Below, in pieces: positions 44,501 to 54,793 of a stretch of 64,000 bases of DNA. The notes under the pieces are model-generated. The model was not told the origin of the DNA. It saw nothing but the letters and a program-made list of their open reading frames with translations, and searched no databases. How positions within the stretch are numbered: the first letter of the stretch is position 1; the number at the start of each line of letters is the position of its first letter. The position numbers were made by a program, and so were the translations under genes. The DNA lies in assembly GCA_013398275.1 (NCBI GenBank), contig VZSE01002451.1, positions 1,051,776-1,115,775 of the forward strand, read 5' to 3'. Source of the stretch: Promerops cafer. Its lineage: Eukaryota; Chordata; Aves; Passeriformes; Nectariniidae.

Positions 44501-47500
44501 GCTGAGCATGGCGCTGCTTTAGCTCAGCCACTGCATCCTGAGGGCCCACCCAGCCCATGAGGCTGTTTGCTAAATGCTCTGGAACAGAGAATATTCATTT
44601 TTTTATAGACCAGTGACTAAAGCACAAACTCAGGAAAAAGATCCCTTGGCTGAGTCCTCCCGAAATGAGACATAACTTAGGTGGTCACTGAGCATCTGGC
44701 TTGGTGCAGAACTGGACTTTGGGCATTTAGGAAACCTGAATTTAGAAAATGAAATCACCTTCTCTGTTTAGATATCCACAACTCACTGCAGAGCTTAGGG
44801 CTGCAGTTTTGCTGCCAGACCCATTCCCAGCTTTCAGGCTGCAAGGGCTTATATGGATGTGGTCATGAGTGAAATAAATACATATGTCAGAACGAGGTCC
44901 CTCGTTGCTCTGCCATCAATATTTTTCATTACTTGTTTTTAAAATAGATTGTTATGGTTCTATTATTTAGCAGAAAACAGTATAATGTGTTCACACATTA
45001 CAAGAACATTTATGGGAGGAACATTATGCGCGGAGTAAATTAGAAAGAGTCTTCATATATTCTGATTAATTCAAAATGCAGCAGTAAATCTTATCACTGG
45101 AGCACATTTAACTATCGCAAATTATATCATATTAAAAAAAAAAACCCTATCAGGGCTCCCCCCTCAAGCACCAATATTTACTGAGGCCACCCTTTTGCAC
45201 TGATAACCACTTTTCATTTATCAAGACCCGATCTTGCCGCGACCAATAGCGAATGGTATCGACAGCCCCTCGCTGAACGTAATTACTCAACGGGAACCAT
45301 GGCAAATCAATTAATCAGGGTGTTCCTCAAGTTTAATTTTATGGCACTCCAGCACCAAGATAAGCAATCACTCGTGTTGCTTTGGGTGAATGAACTTTAC
45401 CCACTGTGTTTACAACTGTTGAACAGTTCAGTGCAAGTAATTGAGCGCTACACGTTTAATCTTTCTCAAGGGCCCAGTTTTGCAGTGGGATGCAGTTCCC
45501 AGTCAAGTCTGGAGCATGTTTCAGCTCTCACCAGTTTGAAGCCAGGATTTGCACCCCCTTTCTCAGGATGCTGAGTACCTAAGCAGGGTTTGGATCCACC
45601 AGGCCAAGGAGCAGATCTGTGCCCCAGGTGGCTCCAGTGAGCCCCTCCTGTAGGGTGTGCAGAAGGGAACAAGTTTGCAGGTGACACCCCAGAGGGACCT
45701 GGACAAGCTCTGGGCCCGTGAGAACCTCAGGAGGTCCAAGAAGGCCACGTGCAGGTGAAAGAGGGGGATTCTGCCCCTCTGGTGAGGCCCCATGTGCAGT
45801 GTTGCACCCAGCTCTGGGGTACCCAGCACAGGAGAGACATGGAAGTGCTGGGGAAAGTCCAGAGGAGGCCGCAAAGCTGATTAGAGGAGAGGAGAACCTC
45901 TCCTGTGAGAAAAGGCTGAGGAAATTTAGGCTGTTCAGCCTGGACAAGAAAAAGCTCCAGTGAGACCTCATTGCAACCTTCCAGTGCTTAAAAGGGGCCT
46001 ATTAGAAAGACAGGTTTTAATCAGGGCCTGTTGTGATAGGACAAGGCGTGATGGTTTTCAACTAAAAGAGGGTCAATGTAGATTAGAGAAGAAATTTTTT
46101 ACAATGGGGTTGGTGAAACACTGGCACAAGATGCCTGGAGAGGTGGTGGACACATTCAAGGCCAGGTTGGATGTGGCTCTGAACAAACTTATGTAGTTGA
46201 AGATGTCCCTGCCCATGAGGGAGAGGGGCTTGACCAGATGGCCCTTAAAGGTCCCTTTTAACCCAAACCATTCCGTAATTCCACAAAACCAGAGCCAGGA
46301 GTGTTTGAGCAATATTTTAAACACAAGCAAGGCAAGGCCCTGCTCCCCAGCGCTGAGGTGAGGCTGCTCAGGAGGCAATGCTCCAGGGTGGGACTTGGAC
46401 AGAGGCTTAAACTTCAGACCATTAAACCACAGCACACAAACCCCACTGCCCTCTGTGCCTCCTTTCAATACCCTGGTATGGATCACCAGGCTCCTTTGGA
46501 AAACACTTTAAGGTCCTCTGACCAAAAAGAGCAATATAAAAGTTACCGATTACTTACAATGCCCGCATTTACTGAAATCAATGGACTTTTTAACTACGAA
46601 AGGGGACGGCCTTATATTTGCAGTACACTGAAGTGCTTACATAAAACCAGGCTGTATGAAATATGCACGTTGCTTACCTTGGTGAAACCACCTCATTAGT
46701 TCCCTTCTCCCCTCTGCAGTCGCTTCATGGCTCTCCAGTTACATATTTTCATGATGTATGTGGTGGTGCTGGCAGCAGCCGGCAGGAAAGCTCTGGCAGC
46801 TCTCAGCACACAGACTTTTTCTAAGTTACTCCTTAAGGTGCTGCTTAAGCCGTTAATAGGTGGGTCAGATCCTGAATTTAGGAAAATTAGTGAGGATCTA
46901 TTGATTTCAGCTGCTGTTCCTGGCTTTACCATAGTTCTGAGTTAGTCTGTAAAAAACACCAAAGCTTTGTTGTTAAACATATAGATCCAACAGGGACATT
47001 TGTGCCTGAAGCCTTAAGATGTTTACTTTCTTCTACTATTTTATAAGGAAACAATTTTTACACCTATTATATGATAGGCCCAATATACCCCAATAAAATA
47101 TGGGGTTTTTCCACTGTCCTCTGCCCAGAATAGCTTTTGACTTTGAAATACAAGCCATGAAAATAACTGAATCTTTTCTTCAATGATAGAAAAAAGAAGT
47201 AGGAAAATGACCATCACGAGTCACTGAATTTACCTGTCTATCTTCTGGTTTGCAGCCATCAGCACCGAGGAGATAAGTGCCTGTGTTGGCCTGTCCCTTG
47301 GCATTACAGCCAGCAAGGAGCAACTGGACCTGGGTGCAACTCTGACACAGTCTGACTGCAAACAGAAAGGACTCCTGAATACTGGTACAGCAGCAGGGCG
47401 GGGTCTGCTGAGGCTCCTTGGTCACTTGTTTTGGTCACTGGGGCACAGAGATTTGTGTAGGGTCACACAAGGTGTGAGGAAGGGAGCTCTGGTGCCACCC

Positions 47501-50500
47501 CCCAGAAAAGGTGGGACCACAGAAACTTTGGGTCCACGTCTCCAGGAGTGCTGATCCCTCTTAAAAGAGCAGGAATTAATGTAGCAATATCTGGATTAGA
47601 AACAGAGTGGCTAGGAGGCTGCAGTCCACAGCAATGATAGACTGGGCGTGCGTGGCAACTAAAAAAAAGTCAAAACGGACTCTAAAAAGTACTCAAGGAG
47701 CATAGGAACCCCCAGATTTGTACATTTCATAATGAGTTATAGACAGTGTGATCTATTGTCCGTGTCCTATGCAGAAACCAAGGCTGGAGGAGTGCAGGCT
47801 CTTCAGGTCTTATCAGCTTAGAGGATTTGGGATGCTCAACTTGTCACCTCGTGATAAGGTGGCAGGGCTCAGCCCACAAGCAGGGAGCACTGATCCCAGG
47901 AGGCAGCTCCCTGACAGCCCCCTGCACGACTGATCTCACCTCCATTTAGCAGTTTCTGGAGCCTGTGTGGAAACAGCAGCTGAATAAATACGTGTGCAAT
48001 TCAACTTTGCAGATGCTGAGAGCCACAGTGCAGTTGTGGAAGATATTATTCCCCGGATCAGAGGGGGAGATACCAGTTACAGTGGAGGACTGCTGAACAG
48101 CTGGGATGGCAAAATGTATCGTCACTGGGGCAGGTCATTAAAATATAATCCTGCTGTTATTGATTTCCAGGTAAGGCTTTTCTGCAGTTGAAGAAACTCT
48201 GCCGCTCTAAGGAATGAAAGTGTAGTCGAGCAGATCATTTTGTATTTTTATTGTGATCCCATCACAGAACAAGATTAAATGCAATGGGCCACTGATCTGG
48301 TAACCTCTTATTCATTTCACAATGGGGAGTACATCTCCCACCGACCACATCCGCAGGGAGATGGACAAGGAGCTTAATGCTGGATTAGTGCCAGGTTAAG
48401 TTTCTGGTGTGTTCCCCAACAGCCTCCCAATGAATTGCAGTTGTATTCATCCCTAGTATTCTCCCTGGTGCTGTCTGCCCTCCTGTATAAGCAGGGGACT
48501 CACAGGAGGCTGGGGAAGGTGTTTTGTTACCCAGCAAAAGCTCTGCATAGACAGATCCCCTCCAGGAGTTCTCTGAGCAGGGAGCTCCTGGCTACTTTTT
48601 CAGGTGGGTCTTGTCTTTCTCCACACTCCAAAAAGAAGGCCTGTGGCCATAAAAATCTGCAAGGCTCTAGTCTCCCTTTTGTTTCACTGGATGCCCCATA
48701 AAATGGGAAGATCACTGAAGCATCTTACAGGGTTCCGGGTTGGAGGAGATGGGTGCAAGCAGAGGGGATGGAAAGGGACAGAGAAGAGCAATCCTACAAA
48801 CAAATAATCCAGGGTAGAGCTGGCAGAGGCATGGGAGGGGTGACCACAACTCCTCAGCTTTGGTCAGCAGGACCACAAGTACCCCAAGATGCCAAGATCG
48901 CCAGTCTGCTGCAGGAGAAGCTGTGGAGCGTGGGGGAAGGATCTCTGTCACGGCAGGGACATGCTGCCATTTCAACCCCTCTTGTCTCCATTTGAAAGCA
49001 GGTCTGAAAGCTCTGACAGAGAGTGGGAGAAGGGAAAATGGATTTGGGAATTATCTGTGTTATTGGCAGGGCAAGAAGGACTGTGCAGGCCTGCCTGGCA
49101 GAAAGATCTGATAACACAGAAGTGCTTTCAGTTCCAGCTGCAGGTTATTCACCTTTTTGCACAAGTTCCCATCAATTCTGGGCAAAATTTCTTGCAGTTT
49201 TCCAGTAAACCATGCACTGACCTCCCTGTTGGCTGCTCCAGAGCTGAGCAGTCACCCTGCAACAAGAGGGGCCACTTCAGCAGCTCTTATCTGCAGTCCC
49301 CTCAGTTTGTCAAACAGGCTTGTGCAAATTTGCCTAAGAGCTCTTCCCAAAGCCCAGCTGATCCTGATCCTCCCCACGAATCACTCTCACAGTGCCTTGC
49401 ACAGTGAGCTGACACCCAGCTCTTCTCTGGAACAAATTCTGGCCTAGACAGGGAGCACAGGTGCATAGATGGACAAATGTAAATAAGTGTCCTCACACAG
49501 TCCCAAGTTTTTGGCTTTAATACTCATTGAATATTAATATTCAGTTGGGCAAATTATAATTGCTGCCCAAAGTGGACTATTTTTGCTGACTGGTATACAG
49601 GAACTGGATTTTGCTGCTGGAAAATATGATGAGCCAGTTACATTCCCAAAGCTGTAGATGACAGTATTATTTCACTACATCAAAGGGCAAAAATTATATA
49701 GGTAAAATTCCTCATTCTCAGCATTTAATGGATATTTCACAATCTGGCCACTGCAAGTGATAGGATGGCAATAAATTTTGATGATACCCTCTGTCCAAAG
49801 CTCTTACCAAAACATTTTCTTCAAAAAGGCAAAAAGCATGCAAGAACCTCAGGGATTGTGACAGCACTAAGAAATCAGTCAAAAAAACCCGAGCTTACTG
49901 GGGTGTTTTAATTTATCACTCGAATCCAAAGTAAAACTCCAAAGCATGTCCAGAAAAGCCAATCCCACACAAACCTCCAAGATGAGGAAGGTTTTGGAAC
50001 GGTGGCTCCTCACTGGGGCAGCGACACATTTGCATGATGTACATGCAGCTGTCGAGGAAGACAAATGAGTTTATCCCGAGTCCTGAATTTATCCAGCAAT
50101 GTCACAGCATCCCAGTTGATGCCCAGCTGAAATTGTTTCCATGCCATCCATCTCCATCCCCCGCAGCTGCAGCCCATCCACGAGATCCTGCGCAGGAGCA
50201 ACCTCGGCCACTTGGAGAGCAAAGGGCAGCACCTGAAGCGGGCTCTGGACGAGTTCCTGCTGGAATTCAGCCCCTGCCGCTGCGGGCCGTGCCGGAACAA
50301 TGGGGAGCCCGTCCTGGTGGGCGACACCTGCTCCTGCCAGTGCCGCCCTGGCTACAGAGGCCCTGCCTGCGAGCACACTGAGCGCCCAGGTGAGAGCCCG
50401 GGCTGCAGCAGGGGAGGGGGAAAGGCAGCAAAGGGGATGGACTTCCCCCTCCACATGGCTAAACCAACAGCTCCTGGCATCCACGCACCAATCCCACCTT

Positions 50501-52392
50501 CCCTTCTGTGTTTCGTTGCTGCGTTACACCAAGCAGCCCTAAGGGGACTGAGGTTAGCAGCTCAGGAGACAGGGGAATGGCTTTAAATTGAAAAAGAGCG
50601 GGGTTAGATTAGGTATGAAGAAGAAAATCTTCCCTGTGAGTGTGGTGAGGCCCTGGCACAGGCTGTCCCATCCCAGGCAGTGTCCAAGGCCAGGATGGAC
50701 AGGGCTTGGAGCAGCCTGGGATAGTGCAAGGTGTCCCTGCCCATGGCAGAGGGGTTGGAATGAGATGTTCCCTTCCAACCCAAACCATTCTATAATTTAT
50801 GATTACTAAAAATAGAGTAGTGGAAATGAGGGTGTGTTTAATTGCTGGATTAAATCCTCTGCAGGGCTCATGGCATCCCACTAAGGATGGCTGCTCCAAG
50901 GGGGAGAGCACAAACCTCAGCAGGCGGGGAGGGGAGGGAAGGGGAAAGGCTCAGGTGGAGCAACTGCTCACACAGTGTGCCATCAAAAAAGCTGTTTTAG
51001 TAAAAAATTGCTACCCTGCCAGATTTCCCACCCCCTCCCGGGATGCATTTTGACTAGAGTGTCTATTTTGGGGTGCAAAAATATGTTTTTCCAAAGTGAC
51101 AGGCTTATATTTATGTTTTCTTTGTCACTTTCTATACTATCCTAAAAAGTTAAGTGGGTAGCAAAAAAAGCTGAGGTCGGAACAGGCTCTTTCATTTCCA
51201 AAAAAAGTTGCAGTTCTCTCTGGATATTTTTGTCCTGATTCATGATGACATGAAAAGTAAAAATCTAAATCTCAGCACATGAAGCTGGCAGAAAAATCCA
51301 TCTTCAGAGCAGTTCCACCAGGCAGAGCTCCAGGCCTTCAACCGTGGGCTCGTCACTGGGGTCTCACCAGTGGAAAATCAAAGCTGTGATGAGATAAGGA
51401 GTTGGAGCAGAGCTGGGGAGACGGTTTGTGAGGCTGGATGCCAAAGCTTTGCTTCAGTGACTGCAAAGTGGGTTTCTTTAAAAAGCTCAGGTTCTTTAAG
51501 TTGTCTCCAAATCTCAGGAATTGAGAAGCCCAGAACCTGCCAAGAGCAGAGCACTGGACCGGCCAGCCCTGTGCTCCTTGATTTTAGCAACAGAGGGGAC
51601 AGGCACACTTCTAAACTCATGGGCAATTCAAAACTCATTTAAGACCAAACTAAATTTTTTTTTTTTTAAAAAGCACAATGTCCCAGCAGATGGAAAATGC
51701 AGCTTCCCAGCCAGCACTAAGTAAGAGCACAGGCATCCATTTGCAGTGTCTGGATTAATAAAGTGCCCAAGCCAGGCATGAAGGCCAGATGAGTAAATAA
51801 AAAACGACAGTAAATGACAGCCATCAAGCATTCCCATCATTCAGGAGCACTGCCATAATCCATAATATCGACCGCTCCTGACAACTCAGTCTGTCCTGTA
51901 ATGAAAGAGCTTTGAAATGACCCATCTCCAAAAGGACTTTTCACAACATCCCCACAACGTTAGGGGACTTTTGTCCCTCTGTCTTGGTCAGAGGCAAGGG
52001 AGAGCTGTGAGCTGTGCTTTGGGAAAGGAAAACCAAGGCAGAGGGTTTCAGATGAGATGGACAAGAAACAGCTGTTGGTGTTTGGGGTGATGCTGATTCA
52101 TCCGCTCTGGCTTCAAAGTGCCTCGATCCAGCCTGGGCACAGCTGGGACAGGGCAGGGAGTCCATACCCAGAGAAGTTTCAGCCCGACCTGAAATCCCCT
52201 TTTTTGTTTGTTTTTCCCTTTCTTTTCTGTGTGTCCCCAGGTGGCGAGACGGACGGGCGCTGGAGCTGCTGGTCGGGCTGGTCCCCGTGCCAGGCGGGGA
52301 CGTCGCGGCGCAGCCGGCAGTGCTCCAACCCTGCCCCGCAGCACGGCGGGCAGCCCTGTGCTGGGAGGAACCTCCAGAGCAGAGCCTGCTGA
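34770..52392 (+). CDS. C8A: C8A, complement component C8 alpha chain, complete (11 exons, 577 aa)
   Basis: C8 alpha is a secreted plasma protein, made mainly in liver, that with C8 beta and C8 gamma joins C5b-7 and starts C9 pore assembly. Exons are 34770-34822, 35812-35908, 36852-36996, 38084-38228, 39780-39969, 41206-41406, 42690-42930, 47256-47384, 48013-48170, 50167-50389 and 52241-52392. All are GT/AG, phases all match and the sum is 1734 nt including TGA. Human C8A is 584 residues. Order: signal peptide (1-18), RSSR (19-22), TSP1 with WSGWTDC (32-83), six-Cys LDLRA with DGSDED (89-123), MACPF with YAKFIDDYGTHF (322-333), Cys-rich EGF (490-521) and a C-terminal TSP1 with WSCWSGWSPC. Cys186 sits where human C8A uses its disulfide to C8 gamma. 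The second TSP1 excludes C9. C8A lies tail-to-tail with C8B, 6.3 kb between stops. CR1 fragments occur in introns. Confidence 0.96.
35514..35541. repeat. (TA)n microsatellite
   Basis: About 14 TA units in C8A intron 1, likely polymorphic. Confidence 0.95.
35812..35908 (+). CDS. C8A: C8A exon 2 (propeptide site, start of TSP1)
   Basis: The acceptor is CTCCCTAG/AAGAAG and the donor AAAAAA/GTAAGG. The exon encodes RSSRDVNSPAPVDCQLSQWS and then GWTDCFPCQEKK. Human C8A has a processed RVRR site followed by CQLSNWSEWTDCFPC at the same place. WSxW is a predicted C-mannosylation motif. Confidence 0.93.
36852..36996 (+). CDS. C8A: C8A exon 3 (rest of TSP1, start of LDLRA)
   Basis: This is a 145-nt exon with acceptor CTCTGTGCAG/CACCGG and donor AACAG/GTGAGT. 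It encodes HRYRRLVQPAGFGGRRCAGH, LWDEQAC and then the CGQDFQC start of the LDL-receptor class A module. It is strongly similar to human C8A. Confidence 0.95.
38084..38228 (+). CDS. C8A: C8A exon 4 (LDLRA module)
   Basis: This is a 145-nt exon with acceptor GCACTTTAG/GGCG and donor CAAGG/GTGAGT. It encodes RCIKRHLVCNGDRDCRDGSD and EDSCED, with the acidic calcium-binding pattern of LDLRA domains. The acidic linker into the MACPF domain follows. Confidence 0.96.
38846..38905 (+). mobile_element. CR1 LINE 3' end, short fragment
   Basis: Sense CR1 terminus with gatctttaaggtccctccca and gtccaaaccattctagg in the C8A intron between exons 4 and 5. Confidence 0.8.
39780..39969 (+). CDS. C8A: C8A exon 5 (MACPF start, C8-gamma linking Cys region)
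   Basis: This is a 190-nt exon with acceptor TCTCCAAG/ATAC and donor TTCCTG/GTGAGT. It encodes YNILTQEGRQNIYDPGFFGG, then YVYNGEWREL and CERLHYGDDEKYFRKPYNF. The Cys of CERLHYGDD (residue 186) is where human C8A makes its interchain disulfide with C8 gamma (established knowledge). Confidence 0.96.
41206..41406 (+). CDS. C8A: C8A exon 6 (MACPF, first membrane-inserting region)
   Basis: This is a 201-nt phase 0/0 exon with acceptor CATTTTAG/GCTCAT and donor GCAAAG/GTAAAA. It encodes FEFYDDSKDLLDALKSDKSK and FTIGIGPGG, matching the human EFYDNANDLLSKVKKDKS and GVTIGIGPAG stretch. It covers the first helix cluster that unfurls in MACPF proteins. Confidence 0.95.
42690..42930 (+). CDS. C8A: C8A exon 7 (MACPF signature)
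   Basis: This is a 241-nt exon with acceptor TACCTGCAG/GATG and donor GAAAAG/GTCAGA. It encodes TKVQTARFKMRRDNIVLDED and YAKFIDDYGTHFMTSGTMGG. The latter holds the MACPF family signature (Tyr-x6-Tyr-Gly-Thr-His-Phe) and the GG hinge. A 4.3-kb intron follows. Confidence 0.97.
42931..47255 (+). other. C8A: C8A intron 7, largest C8A intron
   Basis: A 4.3-kb intron. It contains one sizeable CR1 copy (45655-46283) and a long non-repetitive AT-rich stretch at about 44880-45480 with several TAAT/ATTA motifs. No extra exon was recognised. Confidence 0.6.
45655..46283 (+). mobile_element. CR1 LINE fragment, longest copy (about 630 bp)
   Basis: Sense CR1 including the end of ORF2 (gaacaagtttgcaggtgaca, gggacctggacaagctctgg) and the 3' UTR (gaaaaggctgaggaaattta, ctggagaggtggtggacaca, aacccaaaccattccgtaat). 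The frame is broken. It lies in C8A intron 7. Confidence 0.92.
47256..47384 (+). CDS. C8A: C8A exon 8 (MACPF, second membrane-inserting region)
   Basis: This is a 129-nt exon with acceptor GGTTTGCAG/CCATC and donor ATACTG/GTACAG. It encodes ISTEEISACVGLSLGITASK and continues to LTQSDCKQKG. The Cys and Gly pattern corresponds to human C8A ITSRDITTCFGGSLG and LSGDHCKKFGG. Confidence 0.94.
48013..48170 (+). CDS. C8A: C8A exon 9 (MACPF C-terminal half)
   Basis: This is a 158-nt exon with acceptor ACTTTGCAG/ATGC and donor TTCCAG/GTAAGG. It encodes VVEDIIPRIRGGDTSYSGGL and HWGRSLKYNPAVIDFQ, matching human VEDIISRVRGG and SWGRSLKYNPVVIDF. Confidence 0.96.
50167..50389 (+). CDS. C8A: C8A exon 10 (end of MACPF and whole EGF module)
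   Basis: This is a 223-nt exon with acceptor CCCCGCAG/CTGC and donor GCCCAG/GTGAGA. It encodes LQPIHEILRRSNLGHLESKG, the helix RALDEFLLEF and an EGF-like module with Cys at residues 490, 492, 495, 508, 510, 512 and 521. In C8B the same protein segment is divided over two exons. Confidence 0.96.
50603..50803 (+). mobile_element. CR1 LINE 3' fragment
   Basis: Sense CR1 tail: gaagaagaaaatcttccctg, ccctggcacaggctgtccca, caaggccaggatggacaggg and caacccaaaccattctataa. In the last C8A intron. Confidence 0.92.
52241..52392 (+). CDS. C8A: C8A exon 11 (C-terminal TSP1, stop)
   Basis: This is a 152-nt terminal exon with acceptor GTGTCCCCAG/GTGG and TGA at 52390-52392. It encodes a thrombospondin type 1 module with WSCWSGWSPC, CSNPAPQHGGQPCAG and a terminal Cys. 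The C8B last exon is also exactly 152 nt with the same phase. The exon is GC-rich. Confidence 0.96.
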
Positions 52393-53167
52393 AAGCCCAG
52401 CGTGTCTGGGATGGGGTGGCTTGGAACCTGGGCTAGGCTATAAATACTCCAGGCGTGCGATGGAATTACCCCTGGCGGGAATAATTGACCGGTGATGCGT
52501 TTCTGTGTGTGCTGCATTCACTGTGTAAAACCTGACCAGCTGCTCCCGTGGTCTTGCCCCACCAGATGAGGTGGGAGCCCCACCAGATGTGTATTTATAT
52601 CACATTGGGGAAATCAAAAATTAGCTCAAGCAGTGAAAGAGCTATGGAAAGAAACAGCATGATGCAAATAAGGGAAAAAAGTTTCTTACTCTGTCTTTGC
52701 AAAGCAAAATGTCTGAACAATTTAATCACAAAGATGAAACTCACTGTGCTCACAGCAATTCCTAAATGTTCACAGAGAGCCTTCATCTTTAGTGGAAATT
52801 TTGTGGTGCTTTGAACACAAAACAGGAACTGGAGGTCTGGATCCTTTTGTTTTACTCAGAATGTAACTTCAAATCCATAATTCCAAAGCAAACAGTTTGT
52901 GTTCTCTGGGAAGTGCTGTGAGGTTGGGCACTGTGAATATTCCTAATAGTAGTCATTGCAAAAGATAGGAGGGAGATTATTGGGATTCCAAAGGTTTCTA
53001 AGCTGGTAAATCAGGAGGGTAATTTCTCAGTGATGGCACAGATGTTAGTGTTTAACAGAGAAATTTGTCTGAAATGAAGTGGTGAGACCGCTGGGCAGGA
53101 GATGGCAGAGAATCCACCCAAAGGAGGTGGAGCTGCTGGGTGACCAGGGGGCTACAGCGTGTCATGA

Positions 53168-53173
53168 AATAAA
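53168..53173 (+). terminator. C8A: Candidate C8A polyadenylation hexamer AATAAA
   Basis: The first canonical hexamer I noticed downstream of the C8A stop, about 780 bases away. More AATAAA copies follow near 53450. Which is used cannot be told from sequence alone. Confidence 0.3.
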
Positions 53174-54737
53174 TTCACTGCGAGTCTTTACGGAACTGAG
53201 CTTGACTCTCAGGGAGTTGATATATTTTCCTCTGGGAAACACAGGAAAAGCTCACCATCTATGCAGTTGGTATTGACATATGCACCAGGAAACTTTTGTA
53301 AGTTGGCGCTGTCAGATTTGTAAGTCCAGCATATTGGCCAGGGCTGCATTTGCAGCAAAGCCATATGCTGCTCTGCACGGAGGAGGCTTCAGCCTAAAGA
53401 TGCCGAAGCATCCTTGCAGAGTGTAAGCCCGAGCTGATGAGGAATTTTAAATAAATAAATAAAGCAATAAATAGAGAGGCTCGAACGCAACCGTTCGGCT
53501 GAGGATGTTCCCACACAAGCAAAGGCTTTTCCTCTGTAAGGTCAGTGATGAATTGACTATTAGCACGCCGGCATTTTATCTCCCAGGCACACAGAGCCTG
53601 AGAAGATGCTAACAGGCTGCTTGATTTAAGGGGCTTTTTTGAATGTGAGACGTAAATCTCAGCACAAGAATGCACACAGTATTGAACTGTGTCCAGAGAC
53701 CACGGCGAGAGCCTGCAGCTCCCTCTTCTTAATGAACTGCCACAAAAACCTGGGATGGACGGAAGGCAAATGGCACTTCATTTTACTGAGCTTTTCATTG
53801 CAGGGGGAGAAGGGGGGGAAAGAGCCCTGAGAAGGAATCAGGCATTATGAACAACAACAGCACCAAAACTCAAAGCACAAAGCAGCCCTTCTGTAGACAT
53901 TTGAATGGAGAGAGGGAGTAGAAAGGAATCGTGGTTTAGCGAAAGAAATTGCTCAGGTGCTTGGAAATGCTTGTTTTTCAACTGTGTGTCAGTGGGGATT
54001 TACAGGCTGACACTCAGCTGATGTAAATCAGTGTTGCTCCTTCACTGCAGCTGATTTATGGCACCTGAAGATCTGGCCTCATATTTTCTTTTGTGGGCAT
54101 GTTTGCCAAAGGCCAATTTTTTCACCACTTTTTTTTTTTTTTGCTTGTAAATGAAACTACAGGCTGAAAACAACAAACTGTGTTGTCTCAAACCCTGAGA
54201 TGGATTGTTCTGTGAAAAATCCCTTTGCTGGGGGGCAGAGCTGTGGCCTTTTGGGCCAGCCTTGCTATTCCAGGTGAAGGAGCTGTTCACCCAGAGAGGA
54301 ATTCGCTCCCAAGGGCTTGAATTTGATGTCTTTGTCAGGAAATGCAGCAGCATGAAGCACCCATGGATCAGTGTGACTTAGACATCCAAAGGAATGTGAA
54401 ATGTAGGATCACAACAGGTGATTTAATGAATGCTCTTTGGCATTGGGCTGCCAGGCTATGTGGAAACATGAGACAGGGCTCTGACACCAAGGACCAGTTT
54501 GGATCACAAGCAATTCTTACCTTTACATTGACTTCTTAGGACTCAGGAAAATGCCTGCAAGTAAATGAGTACAAAGTCACCTCAGTCAGAAAACCAAGCA
54601 TGCTTTCAGAGGGGAGAAATTAATGAACAGGAAGATCTGATGCCTTGGAGGCTGGGAAGAGATGGGGCCTGCAGGAAAACAACCTGCATCCTCAGCTTTT
54701 AGAGCTGTTACTAGAAGGATAAATCACAGAAGAACCA

Positions 54738-54738
<1 letters not shown>

Positions 54739-54791
<53 letters not shown>
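54739..54791. repeat. Poly(A) run of 53 bases
   Basis: An uninterrupted A run followed by ggaaaaaaaataaatcc. No recognisable retrocopied gene was seen before it, so its origin is unknown; it may also be length-inaccurate in the assembly. Confidence 0.95.

Positions 54792-54793
<2 letters not shown>

Noticed and set aside
45579..46486. Several frames of 90-140 codons
   Set aside because: They are translations of the CR1 repeat on either strand, not genes.
34770..52392. Identity as complement C9 with FYB1 as neighbour
   Set aside because: C9 has no C-terminal TSP1 module. Both MACPF genes here have one, and two MACPF genes converge, as in C8A/C8B.
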